Of a stretch of DNA of 64,000 bases, positions 41,501-48,400 are shown one piece after another. This DNA comes from Mycteria americana (Eukaryota > Chordata > Aves > Ciconiiformes > Ciconiidae): the NCBI RefSeq assembly GCF_035582795.1, contig NC_134370.1:50021501-50085500 (forward strand). The letters are read 5' to 3'. The notes beneath the pieces are model-generated. The model ran no database searches, was not told where the DNA came from, and saw only the letters and a list, made by a program, of their open reading frames with translations. The position numbers and the translations under genes are program-made. Every line of letters begins with the position of its first letter. The first letter of the stretch is position 1.

Positions 41501-42048
41501 AAGCTGCGTTTGTAATCGTGCTGTGAGCTTTGGGGGAATCAGGGAGCAAAACTCCTCCGCAGCCCTTTGTGGAAAAAGAAGCTGCTAAGCAGAGAGAGCA
41601 CCATCGAGGCTGCCTGAACTTGAACGAGGCTGAATTGGTCCCTGGTGGGGCCGAGAACATAAAATGTGTAAAGATGTATAATGTTCCAATGTGTAAAGCA
41701 GAGCGCCTGATCCAAAGGCTTAAAAATCTAAGCCTTTGCTCATCAGAGCCCTCTGCCCCCATTTTTAAAGCCAAACCTCAATGTCCATAGCTCCACAGAA
41801 GTGTTACCCTCTGATTTTAGAAGTTTTTGGTAGGGGGAGGGGAGTAAATTATTTGAAGTATCTTGAATTGCCTGCGCATTCATTATTCTTGTTTTATTGC
41901 CATCTTATCTTAAGAGAGAATAACTTGGTAATTTTATGTTCTGTCTTCAACAGAAAAATTTTTCAGTTCTCAAGATTATCTTGAGCTGTCCAACAGATTC
42001 CCCCGCCAGTCCTGGGAAGAGGCTCGACAGTTCTTCTTGAAAAAATAA
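2356..42048 (+). CDS. SCAPER: SCAPER, C-terminal part (last seven coding exons; 5' part lies upstream of the window)
   Basis: SCAPER is the S-phase cyclin A-associated protein of the endoplasmic reticulum. In human it is about 1400 residues; published work links it to cyclin A2/CDK2 and to TTC5-directed, CCR4-NOT-dependent decay of tubulin mRNA on ribosomes, and loss causes intellectual disability with retinitis pigmentosa. Seen here: join(2356-2585, 6455-6610, 16949-17186, 20287-20436, 37174-37365, 40172-40223, 41954-42048). All junctions are GT/AG and phases agree, giving 370 codons plus TAA, about the last quarter of the family length. The translation matches the SCAPER C-terminal region as I remember it, including stretches around YVVNIGLIDKL, DPTGLTA, SIVGAEGLSLAFRH, IIVQSGRHPTVLQKLCQLPF and the tail WEEARQFFLKK. 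The N-terminal SCAPER domain, zinc finger and coiled coils are not in the window. Helical, repeat-like C-terminal region; no catalytic motif seen. Confidence 0.95.
2586..6454 (+). other. SCAPER: SCAPER intron, 3.9 kb
   Basis: AT-rich intron. It holds a TA-rich low-complexity stretch at about 3198-3262 and an A12 run near 5783. A 149-codon open frame on the - strand at 3244-3693 has no recognisable product and is within chance for this much sequence. No transposon recognised. Confidence 0.85.
6455..6610 (+). CDS. SCAPER: SCAPER coding exon
   Basis: Acceptor TTCTGTTTCTAG ends at 6454. The first base completes Ser, then YVVNIGLIDKLCCCFLSVQG and on to CFAVNG. It ends with AG (phase 2) before donor GTAGGT. 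Strong resemblance to the SCAPER segment containing the CCC triplet and VDENPK. Confidence 0.93.
6611..16948 (+). other. SCAPER: SCAPER intron, 10.3 kb
   Basis: AT-rich intron with no gene inside that I can support. Contents: a perfect 16-bp palindrome at 9911-9926, a G/T low-complexity tract at 12762-12856, a recursive-splice-like site at 13841-13860, and a T16 tract at about 15761-15776. Scattered open frames of 60-120 codons overlap on both strands and look like chance. Confidence 0.85.
12762..12856. repeat. G/T-only low-complexity tract
   Basis: About 95 bases almost wholly G and T on the + strand (GGG and TTTTTT runs alternating, with GGTGGTGGT inside). Such tracts are common in bird genomes, often as decayed poly(A) tails read on the other strand. 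No flanking element recognised. Confidence 0.8.
16949..17186 (+). CDS. SCAPER: SCAPER coding exon
   Basis: Acceptor TTTCTTTGACAG ends at 16948. The first base completes Arg, then SWNIFDNTRQDPTGLTAVLQ, HMLYCVLFHGTI and IQVAIQSLRFFNSF, ending at PAFQ in phase 0 before donor GTAACA. Confidence 0.95.
17187..20286 (+). other. SCAPER: SCAPER intron, 3.1 kb
   Basis: AT-rich intron. It carries a perfect 10-bp inverted repeat with a 6-base loop at 17747-17772 and an A15-type run near 20189. No other gene or repeat recognised. Confidence 0.85.
20287..20436 (+). CDS. SCAPER: SCAPER coding exon
   Basis: Exactly 50 codons, phase 0 at both ends. Acceptor CTTTTTTTCAG ends at 20286 and donor GTAAGG follows 20436. 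Reads SIVGAEGLSLAFRH through LLHEVIICVGYFTVNN to TDNQ. A 150-bp symmetrical exon could be skipped without a frameshift. Confidence 0.95.
21462..21538. repeat. AT-only simple repeat
   Basis: About 75 bases made almost only of A and T (ATATAATTATATAATT-type units), with strong self-complementarity and cruciform potential. Confidence 0.8.
26357..26402. repeat. 23-bp imperfect tandem duplication
   Basis: Two adjacent 23-base units beginning TTGTCAG (26357-26379 and 26380-26402) that differ at two positions. A small local duplication within a SCAPER intron. Confidence 0.85.
34974..35023. repeat. A-rich (GAAAAA) low-complexity tract
   Basis: Starts as A17 and continues as A-runs broken by single G or T. 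It could be a decayed poly(A) tail of a retroposed sequence, but I cannot recognise an element body 5' of it. Confidence 0.75.
37174..37365 (+). CDS. SCAPER: SCAPER coding exon
   Basis: Exactly 64 codons, phase 0 at both ends, from IIVQSGRHPTVLQ through FQYFSDPRLIKVLFPSL to MSCVLLATFIQ. Acceptor TTTGTATTTTCAG ends at 37173; donor GTAGCT is weak after position +3. Closely matches vertebrate SCAPER. It follows the longest SCAPER intron in the window (16.7 kb). Confidence 0.96.
37366..40171 (+). other. SCAPER: SCAPER intron, 2.8 kb
   Basis: AT-rich intron holding a G/T low-complexity tract at 39818-39944 and ending in a C14 homopolymer directly before the acceptor TAG. No other gene seen. Confidence 0.85.
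39818..39944. repeat. G/T-only low-complexity tract
   Basis: About 125 bases of almost only G and T, beginning with GGGGGTGGGGGGTGGG and ending in GTTTT units (TTTTGTTTTG). The 5' part has closely spaced G runs that could form a quadruplex; the 3' part is the complement of a CAAAA-type tail. Confidence 0.8.
40172..40223 (+). CDS. SCAPER: SCAPER penultimate coding exon
   Basis: Short 52-bp exon, 17 codons plus one base, reading DFAQSSGQMDNQLSQQR. Acceptor TAG at 40169-40171 lies directly behind a run of 14 C (40155-40168) that is the whole pyrimidine tract; donor GTATGT follows 40223. It is less conserved than its neighbours, as this segment also is in the family. Confidence 0.88.
40224..41953 (+). 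other. SCAPER: SCAPER last intron, 1.7 kb
   Basis: Contains an AT-rich 18-bp tandem repeat at 40341-40412, a locally GC-richer stretch at about 41390-41660 with open frames on both strands, and a perfect 10-bp inverted repeat at 41713-41738. Confidence 0.85.
40341..40412. repeat. 18-bp tandem repeat, about 3.5 copies
   Basis: Unit TATAATTTTGCAATATAT repeated three times without visible change, with partial copies at the edges, about 115 bases downstream of the penultimate SCAPER exon. AT-rich, likely polymorphic in length. Confidence 0.85.
41954..42048 (+). CDS. SCAPER: SCAPER terminal coding exon and stop
   Basis: Acceptor TCTTCAACAG ends at 41953. Two bases complete Glu, then KFFSSQDYLELSNRF and WEEARQFFLKK, stop TAA at 42046-42048. 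The C-terminal FFLKK ending is the family ending and fixes the end of the gene. Confidence 0.95.
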
Positions 42049-42395
42049 GTGTTGTATTTGGTTTTAAAATCCCTAACATCGTCATGCTGACCAGCTCCTG
42101 CCGACTACCTTCTTTAAAAGGCTGTTCTGAAAAGTTTTTGATACTCTAAATACTTACGCTGTAGATACATAATTTGCACTATTTATATCCCAAGTACTGT
42201 AGATACTTTCAAGTTCTGTTTTGTAATTTCGATAATTTGAGTTTATTTCATTCACATATGCTGTGTCATGATTTAGGTATTTTCTACCCTGTGATGTGGT
42301 GGTATTTGCACTGCAGAACTGCTGAAATAAGATTGCAAATAGAGAAAATATGTTCTATATATCTTGTAATAAAATAACTTATTCTGTCTGTAGTG
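42049..42395 (+). other. SCAPER: SCAPER 3' untranslated region
   Basis: About 350 bases of AT-rich sequence from the stop codon to just after the polyadenylation signal, including a T/G-rich stretch downstream of the signal. The cleavage point is inferred, not seen. Confidence 0.75.
42368..42373 (+). terminator. SCAPER: SCAPER polyadenylation signal AATAAA
   Basis: Canonical AATAAA 320 bases after the TAA, followed within 20-40 bases by a T/G-rich element (TTCTGTCTGTAGTGTTCC), the expected downstream sequence element. Confidence 0.8.
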
Positions 42396-42715
42396 TTCCT
42401 TCTGCGTTACAAATGTTTGTGTGTTTGAATTGCCATAAGCAACACAAGGCTTGGAGAGAGGAAAAAAAAAAGGCTCCTAAGATGTCCTTCCAGTTAATCA
42501 AAAGTCTAAAGAATTTGTCAGATTTGGGTCTGAGGAAAGTTCGATTATAATTTTTTGGTGATTTTGGATAAGTCACGTAATACGGATTTTTTTAAATCAC
42601 ACGCATTTTTAACGTTTCGGTAAGACTTTAATAACGCTTGTTTAAACCTCGTGATGTTCTCTTAACGGTGAAGGTTCCATGAAGCAAAATTAAAACGTAA
42701 AAACGGCGACGTGTC
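42396..42715. other. Short intergenic spacer between convergent SCAPER and ISL2
   Basis: About 320 bases of AT-rich sequence between the SCAPER polyadenylation site and the sharp start of the GC-rich domain. Contains runs of A and T but no gene that I can support. Confidence 0.7.
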
Positions 42716-43916
42716 TCAGCAAGATTTATTTTCCGCGCCTCTCGCCGAAGGCCCCGGCGGCGGCGGCGACAGCTGCCCTGGGCACGGCCCGCGCGCGGGG
42801 AGCGGCTGTGAGGGGGCGCGGGACGCCCCGGGCCCTGCGCTGCGGGGACGGGGCTTCCTCAGGGAAGGCGCCGGCGGGGCCGCGCCGATCCCGGGCCACA
42901 GGCGGCTCACGGCCGCGGGACCGGGACCGTCCCCTCTTCGCAGCCTCGGGCCGCGGCCCCCTCGCCGGCTCCAGCGGCCAGGCCCGGCCCGCACCTGAGC
43001 CGGCGGCGGCAATCCCCACCCGCCCGGCGAGTCCGCCGCGCTGCCTGAGGTGGGAGCGGGGGCTCCGCGGGGGCTCGGGCCCCCCGGCCGCCTCCGTGGA
43101 GGCGATTTTACGGCCCGGGCCGCCCCCCTCCCAGGTGACGGAAACAGCTTGCTCCAATCGGGCCCAGGAGAGCGCGGGGAGCTGAAATCCGACGCGGCCG
43201 GAGCCAGGTAACTGCGGGGGCCCCGCGGCGGGGTTGGGGGGGCGGGAGACCCCCTTCCCACCTGTCCCTGGGCCAGGGGGGCCGCCCGCCCCGGCGGCAG
43301 CAGAGGAGCCCCTGGCTGAGGCGGCTCCTTCGCCTCTCCCGCCGGCGCATCCCCGGCAGCCCGGGCTGTTCCGTGTGCCCCGACGGCAACTGCGGATCGG
43401 CCGCGCGAGCCAGCTCGCCCGGGGCGGCCCGGTCCCCGCACACCAGCCTCAGCCCCTCGGGGGTGGTGGAGGCGTCCCCACCTCGGCGCCGCGCTGCCCA
43501 TCCCCTTGCGGCCCGGGGGGGCTCGGGTAGGGCCCAGCTCCCCCGCTCTCCGGGGGCACGGCCCGATTGCCCGGGGATGGGGACGTCGGGGCGGCTCGCC
43601 GTGGTTTAAGCCCCTGAGCGCATTCCCGCCCGAGTAACGGTGAGGGAGTGGGAGCCGGGGCGGCCCCCGCCGCGCTCCCTGGTGATGCCAAAGGCAGATA
43701 AGGAGCCGCCGCCTGCGTCTAGACGGGGGGATGAATACATGCGAGGGGACGGCTCGCCTCGCCTCGCCGCCGCCGCCCCGGGGGAGCCCCCGCGGCCGAG
43801 GCCCCGCCGCCCCCTGGGAGGAGGCGAGGTGGCCCCGCACCGCGACAGGTGCGGGCACGACCCGGCCGGGCCCGGGGGCTGCTCCGAAAGGGAAACCTGC
43901 GCTCCGCCTCCCCGGC

Positions 43917-43924
43917 TATAAATA
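43917..43924 (+). promoter_or_regulatory. TATA box (TATAAATA) in GC-rich context
   Basis: A perfect TATAAATA flanked on both sides by G/C-rich sequence, the classical core-promoter context. It faces the + strand, antisense to ISL2, and would place a start near 43947 in ISL2 3' flanking sequence. Activity is inferred from sequence only. Confidence 0.35.
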
Positions 43925-44119
43925 AGCGGCCCCGGTCGGGAAAGCCGATTAGCGCGGTGCGGGGAGGCCGTGCCGGCAAAGCCGGGGCTGTGCCCGCCCT
44001 GACCCGCACCCCAACCCGCTCCACCCCGCGCCCCGACCCGGCCGGCAGCGCGGCGCCGCGCACGGGGAGCCCCTCCGCCGCCCTCCAGCTCCTTTTTTTT
44101 TTCCGTTTCAATCCTTTCC

Positions 44120-44824
44120 TTTGCTTTTTTTTTCTCTTTTTTTATTAAGTCCAAAATATTTAATCCCACTATTCAACCGCTGACTCTGACAATAAATAAC
44201 AATAACTTACTTTTGTTCGTTAAAGGCTCAAACAATCCGTCCTCCGTCCATTGATAACTTAACATTATTAGTACTGGTTTTCCCGTTAAAAAGTCTCGTT
44301 TCTGTGTCCCATTTTTCCAGCGATCGTGTGGGGCCGGGCGCCGCGGCCCGGGAGAGGCATCGGCGTGAGATGAGGCTGGACGGCGCGGCTCCGCGGCCGC
44401 GGGAAGGCGCGCACGCCGGGGGAGTTTCTCCCCCTTTTGTATTTTTTTTTTTTTCTTTTCCCATCCAAAAAGGAAAGAAAAGCCGTTCCCGGCGCAAGCG
44501 GCGGGCGAGGCAGCCTGTCACCGTGCCGGGCCCCAGCGGGGAAATCCGCGTTTCTTGGGGAAAAGAAACATCGAAATCCGCAGGAAAAAAAACCCAAAAC
44601 AACGAAATAACCAGGGCGGGGGCTCTCTCTCCGGTCTGGTGAAGGCAGCGAGGATCCCGGTGCTTTTTTGGCCGTCAGTAACGTATTTTTTGTTTGTCTT
44701 TAAATAAGAATAATTAAAAAACAAAGGCGTTTGTCCGGCGCTCTGGGAGCGGCCCGGGGCCGGGTGTCTCATGCAGGGAGCGCAGGCATGCGGAAGTCCC
44801 GCGGCGGCGGGCGGCCGGGCCGCC
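44120..44824 (-). other. ISL2: ISL2 3' untranslated region
   Basis: From the TGA to just past an AATAAA signal on the - strand, about 700 bases. It has two AT-rich blocks inside otherwise GC-rich DNA, with unusual islands around 44160-44310 that look conserved in style (long AT-rich non-repetitive sequence in a CpG domain). The end is inferred; a longer form ending near 42720 is possible. Confidence 0.65.
44141..44146 (-). terminator. ISL2: ISL2 polyadenylation signal AATAAA
   Basis: TTTATT on the + strand is AATAAA on the ISL2 strand, about 680 bases after the stop. The sequence beyond is A-rich on the ISL2 strand. Confidence 0.6.
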
Positions 44825-44941
44825 TCACGTCTCGGCCGGGCTGGGCACCATGCTGTTGGGGGTGTCGGGGAGCTGGGAGGACAGCGAGGTCACGTCGCTG
44901 CCGGAGGAGGTGCCCAAGGAGCCAGACTCGGAGAAGGAGAC
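44825..44941 (-). CDS. ISL2: ISL2 exon 6 and stop
   Basis: Acceptor CTGCTCCCCCAG ends at 44942. Thirty-eight codons [10 protein letters not shown] to [11 protein letters not shown] at 44827-44825. Confidence 0.97.
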   Translation of the reverse strand, partial: VSFSESGSLGTSSGSDVTSLSSQLPDTPNSMVPSPAET

Positions 44942-47459
44942 CTGGGGGAGCAGCGGCGGTGAGGGCCCGGCGCGGTCCCCCCCCTCCCCCCTCCCCGCAG
45001 CGCCCCGGCCCGGCGGGCCGGGGCCTGCCCGCGGCCCGACGGGGCGGCCCGGCCCGGTGCGGTGCGGCGCGGCTCACCAGCTGCTGGAAGGCGGCGGGCT
45101 GCTCCAGGTCGCTCTGCAGGGCGAACTCGCTAAGCGCCTTCCAGGGCGGCTGGTAGGTCTGGACCTCCACGGCGCTGCCCTGCACGGCGCTCTCGTGGCG
45201 GATGGGGCTGCCGGCCACCAGCGGCGTCCCGGTAAGGCCCTGCAGGCTCTGCGGGCACACGGGGCTTCAGCGCGGCTGCCGCCCGAGCCCGCCGGCCCGG
45301 GACCCCCCCCATCTTTTTCCCCGGCGGGGCGGGCGGGCGCTCACCGTCTTGTCGCTGTGCTGCTGCTGCTGGAGCTGCTTCATGAGGATGGACTTCTTCT
45401 TGTCCTTGCAGCGCTTGTTCTGGAACCAGACGCGGATGACGCGGGGGCTGAGCCCCGTCATCTCCACTAGCTGCTCCTTCATCAGGGCGTCGGGGCGCGG
45501 GTTGGCGGCGTAGCAGGTCCGCAGCGTGTGCAGCTGCTTCTCGTTCAGCACCGTCCGCACGCGGGTGGTCTTCTCCGCCGCCTTGTGCGCCGGCGGCCGC
45601 GGGGCGGGCGGCCGCCCGGGCACCGGCTCTGCGGCAGGCAGGGAGGGCGCGCACGGTCAGCGCCGCCGCCCGCCCGCCGCAGCCCCCCGCCCCCCCCGCC
45701 GCCCGCCCCGAGCCGCGGCCGTGCCGCGGCGGTTCGGGGGGAGCCGGTACCTGCGAGGTGCGCGGCGGCGGCGGCGGGCGGCGGCAGCGCGGGGCTGCGC
45801 GGCCCGCGGGCGGCGGCGCCGTCGGGGGGCGGCCCGTGGTCGGCGCGGCAGAGCAGGTCGCGCTCCCGCAGGCAGAACTGGTCGCCGGGCAGGAGCTGGC
45901 GGCCGCAGGCGGCACAGCGGAAGCACTCGAGGTGGTAGACGTGGTCGCGGGCGCGCATCACCAGGTCGCTGCTGCTGAAGGCCGCCCGGCACTGGGCGCA
46001 CTTGATGCCGAAGAGCCTGCGGGGACGCGACGCGACGCGCCGTCAGGGCCCGCGGCCGCGCCGTCGGGGCGGCTCCGGGCGGCGCCGCGGGGGCGGACAG
46101 CGGCGGAGAGTCGGGTTTTCGTTTGGGGAAACTCGGGGGTTTTAAGGGGCTTTTGTGCTTTTTCGGGGTTTGGTCTGGTTATTTTTTAACGAGCGTCGGC
46201 GCATTCGGGGTCACCTGCTGTAGTCCCGCTTGCAGTAGGCCTTGCCGTCGCGCAGGAAGCATGTACAGGTCTCGTCCAGCGGCTGCCCGCACTCGGCGCA
46301 CTTGAGGCAGGCGACGTGCCACTCCAGGTCCGGCGACACCCGCAGCAGGAAGGGGTCCTGGATGCGGCCCCCGCAGCCCGCGCACAGGGCCAGCCCCGGC
46401 CGCCCTGCCGGGAGCGAGCGGGGCACGGTCAGAGGCAGCGACGTGCAAGAGCAGAAGCGCCAGGAATTAGGGAAAGAGACTTTTTTCTTATTCTTTTCTT
46501 TCTTTCTTTCTTTCTTTCTTTCTTTTTTTTCAAAATAGGAATAAAGAGAAATACAGACACAAACACGGAGAGAAAGACAGGATGGAAACACGAAAGGAGA
46601 GAAATAAACACAGCCGGAAATAAATAAATAAAAAAACAGAAACTCGATCGAGGGAAATAAATGCAGAAAGACAGAAACATTAAAGTAGAATTTCGGAAAA
46701 GGAAATAAAAGCAGAAACACAGAAACGTAAAAACAAAAACTGAGGAAAAACTGAAAGAAAGGAAAAGGAAATAAAAACGGAATGATGAAAAGAAACAAAA
46801 ACAGTGAAAAAACAGAAAGAGACAGTTAAAATGGGAACACGGACAAATGAAAACAGAGACAAGAAATCAAAGAGACAGAAAGAGAAATAAAACCAAACAA
46901 AAACAGAAGAACAGAAAGAGAAAGAAATACATAAAAACGGAAAGAGGAAAAAAAAAGAAAGACAAACCGAAACACGGAAAAAGAGAAAGAAAGAAAAACG
47001 GTAACGCGGGCGGAGGAAGGGGGAAGGAAAGAAAGAAAAAGCAGAGGGAAGGAGAGAAAGAAATGGGAACGGGAACAAGAAATGAGAGCAGCAGCGCGGA
47101 CAGCCGAAAGGACGGACATGCGGTAACAAACGGAGCCAGCGGGGGACGGGGAGCGTTGGGCACGAACGGGAATAGCGGCACCGGAGATGCCACGAGCCGA
47201 GCCCGCAGCTGCCCGCGCCCCCCGCGATGCCCCAGCCCTTCCCGGCGCTGTCACCGCGCTCGCGGCTCCGGTGCGGTTGCGGCGGCCGCCAGCCCGCCCG
47301 ACGGCAGCGGCGGCGCGGAGCCCGGCCCCGCAGCGTCCCGCAGCGCCCCGCGCCCGCTCCGCCGCGCCCGCCCGCCCCGGCGCCGCGTTGCGCGCACTTA
47401 CTCTTGGAGGGCTCCCCCATGGCGCCCGGGAGCGGCCGCGGGAGGAGGATGTCCACCAT
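44825..47459 (-). CDS. ISL2: ISL2, LIM-homeodomain transcription factor (complete, six coding exons)
   Basis: Nuclear transcription factor of the Islet family, acting with LHX3 and LDB1 to specify motor neurons and also in sensory and retinal ganglion neurons. Complement of join(44825-44941, 45078-45248, 45345-45628, 45751-46016, 46215-46404, 47402-47459). All introns are GT/AG and phases agree: 361 residues plus TGA, against 359 in human. Order: short N-terminus [14 protein letters not shown] (family start; a second Met at 14); LIM1 with C27, C30, H49, C52, C55, C58, C77, D80; LIM2 with C89, C92, H111, C114, C117, C120, C139, D142; an Ala/Pro-rich linker at 144-185; homeodomain about 191-250 with WFQNKR at 239-244; glutamine run 258-261; LHX3-binding segment about 273-310 with [14 protein letters not shown]-terminus ending SMVPSPAET. 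The N-terminus and [18 protein letters not shown] tail separate it from ISL1. Convergent with SCAPER. Confidence 0.98.
45078..45248 (-). CDS. ISL2: ISL2 exon 5 (LHX3-interaction segment)
   Basis: Exactly 57 codons, [15 protein letters not shown] through [16 protein letters not shown] to PAAFQQL, phase 0 on both sides. Acceptor GTGTGCCCGCAG ends at 45249; donor GTGAGC. Corresponds to the Islet region that binds the LIM domains of LHX3. Confidence 0.97.
45345..45628 (-). CDS. ISL2: ISL2 exon 4 (homeodomain)
   Basis: Acceptor CTGCCGCAG ends at 45629. Residues 172-266 hold the homeodomain: [17 protein letters not shown], the [14 protein letters not shown] stretch and [16 protein letters not shown], then a glutamine-rich segment and SDKT. 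Phase 0 end, donor GTGAGC. Confidence 0.98.
45751..46016 (-). CDS. ISL2: ISL2 exon 3 (LIM2 and linker)
   Basis: Acceptor TCCCCGCAG ends at 46017. Residues 84-171 with [28 protein letters not shown], then an Ala/Pro-rich linker whose composition follows the extreme GC content. Donor GTACCG, phase 1. Confidence 0.96.
46215..46404 (-). CDS. ISL2: ISL2 exon 2 (LIM1)
   Basis: Acceptor CTCCCGGCAG ends at 46405. Encodes residues 20-83: [15 protein letters not shown], the linker Cys pair CTC, and YCKRDY, i.e. one full LIM domain. Ends AG in phase 2 before donor GTGACC. Confidence 0.97.
46491..46531. repeat. (TTTC)n microsatellite
   Basis: TTTC units repeated about seven times on the + strand ending in T8, inside ISL2 intron 1. 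Probably variable in length between individuals. Confidence 0.9.
46532..47095. repeat. Degenerate GAAA-like polypurine tract, about 560 bp
   Basis: By eye 85-90% purine on the + strand, with recurring motifs such as ACAGAAAGAGAAA, GGAAATAAA and AAACACGGA. It looks like a decayed family of GAAA-based repeats, not unique sequence. It adjoins a TTTC run of opposite strand bias. Confidence 0.8.
47402..47459 (-). CDS. ISL2: ISL2 exon 1 (coding part)
   Basis: Nineteen codons plus one base, [19 protein letters not shown], before donor GTAAGT. The ATG at 47459 matches the known Islet-2 start. Confidence 0.95.
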
Positions 47460-47760
47460 GCGGGCGGCCCCCTGCGCACCGGCCGCGATGCGGGATGCGG
47501 CGCCGCCGCTCCACCACTACCCGCGCCGCGCGGGGCGGGGGCCGCGCCCGCCCCCCCGGGCCCGCCCCGCCGGACCGCGCCGTGATGTCAGCGCGCACCG
47601 GCCGCGGGGAGGGGGGGGCGGCGCTGACCTCACCGCGCGGCCCCCAGAGGCGATTGGCGGCCGCGAGGAGGGCGCCCGCGGATTGGCCATGGTGAACAAT
47701 GGGCGCGCGGTGGCGCGCGGCGGGACGCGGAGCGGTGCGGAGCGGCGCGGACTCCCCACG
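47460..47760 (-). promoter_or_regulatory. ISL2: ISL2 proximal promoter region
   Basis: GC-rich sequence upstream of the ISL2 ATG. It has two CCAAT boxes on the ISL2 strand (ATTGG on + at 47653-47657 and 47682-47686), a CRE-like TGATGTCA at 47583-47590, and a SOX-type AACAATGG at 47695-47702. No TATA box on the ISL2 strand was seen, so a CpG-type start is likely. The transcription start is not determined. Confidence 0.6.
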
Positions 47761-48400
47761 CCGCCCCGCGGGAGCTCGGCTCGGCGTGGCCCGACGCCGG
47801 CTCGGGCGGGAGCGGGGGTAGCCCTGTGCGCCGCGGGAGAAGGTCCTCCGCGGGGGCGGTGGGTGCGCGCCTTAGCGCTCTGCGCCTCGGACAGCCGCGG
47901 GAGCCACCCGGCAGCCGCGGCCGCCCGCGGGACCCGCCGGGCGCGGTGCCCGGCGCCGTGCGCCCCGTCCCTATACGCGAAGGGGACGGCGGCATCGGCA
48001 GCCCGAGGAGAAAGAGATTCATTTTAGCTTTTTTCCTCTCTGCTTTCCCTATTATTTTCCTTTACTTTTATGTCGCCTTGTATTTTCTCCTTCTTTTATT
48101 TCCCTTTTTCTGTTCTTTCCCCTGTCTCTCGCCTTTTATTTCGTTGTCCCTTTTCCCTGCGTTTCGGCGTGCCGCGGGCAGGTGCCCGCGGACGGGCGCG
48201 GCGGGACAGTCCCCGGCGCTGCGCGGAGGCGCATCCCCGCGGCAGACGGGGAACGGGCTCCGCGGTGGACACCGGCTCAAGGCTGCGCGCCCGCGGGGCG
48301 ATTCCCTGCTGGGGGGCGTGCGCGGAAGGGCCGCCCCGACGGACCCGAACGGGACCGCCGGCATTGTCGGGGCGGCCGTACCAGCCGCCTGATGAGTTGA
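47760..48400. other. GC-rich ISL2 upstream flank with a pyrimidine tract
   Basis: CpG-dense flank interrupted by a 150-base C/T-rich tract at 48020-48172. No gene supported; long open frames in several frames are a composition effect. Confidence 0.7.

Larger units (their letters stand above)
44942..46214 (-). other. ISL2: ISL2 introns 2-5 (very short, GC-rich)
   Basis: Between the exons above: intron 2 46017-46214 (198 bp), intron 3 45629-45750 (122 bp), intron 4 45249-45344 (96 bp), intron 5 44942-45077 (136 bp). All are GC-rich with CG-rich acceptor tracts. Long open frames crossing them on both strands result from scarcity of A/T-rich stop codons. Confidence 0.9.
46405..47401 (-). other. 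ISL2: ISL2 intron 1 (997 bp), dominated by a strand-asymmetric tract
   Basis: The 5' third (47100-47401) is GC-rich. The middle (46491-47095) is pyrimidine-rich on the ISL2 strand, purine-rich on the + strand, preceded on the + strand by a (TTTC)n run at 46491-46531. See separate repeat entries. Confidence 0.85.
42710..48400. other. Very large CpG-dense GC-rich domain around ISL2
   Basis: Composition changes abruptly near 42710 from AT-rich to extremely GC-rich with frequent CG dinucleotides, and stays so to about 48400 apart from AT-rich islands in the ISL2 3' UTR (about 44090-44310 and 44640-44730), the purine tract of ISL2 intron 1 and a pyrimidine tract at 48020-48172. Broad CpG domains over a developmental transcription factor gene are typical of Polycomb-regulated loci; that state is inferred here, not seen. 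Confidence 0.85.

Noticed and set aside
42031-42048. C-terminal lysines of SCAPER as an ER-retrieval signal
   Set aside because: The end is FFLKK; the classical dilysine signal needs lysine at -3 and at -4 or -5, so this does not fit.
42716-43858. 380-codon open frame on the - strand downstream of ISL2
   Set aside because: The region is so GC-rich that stop codons are rare in all frames; the translation is Pro/Arg/Gly/Ala-rich with no domain, and other frames are open too.
46680-47695. Long open frames across ISL2 intron 1 on both strands (Phe/Ser-rich or Lys/Arg-rich)
   Set aside because: Products of the polypurine tract: GAAA repeats read as Lys/Arg/Glu on one strand and Phe/Ser/Leu on the other.
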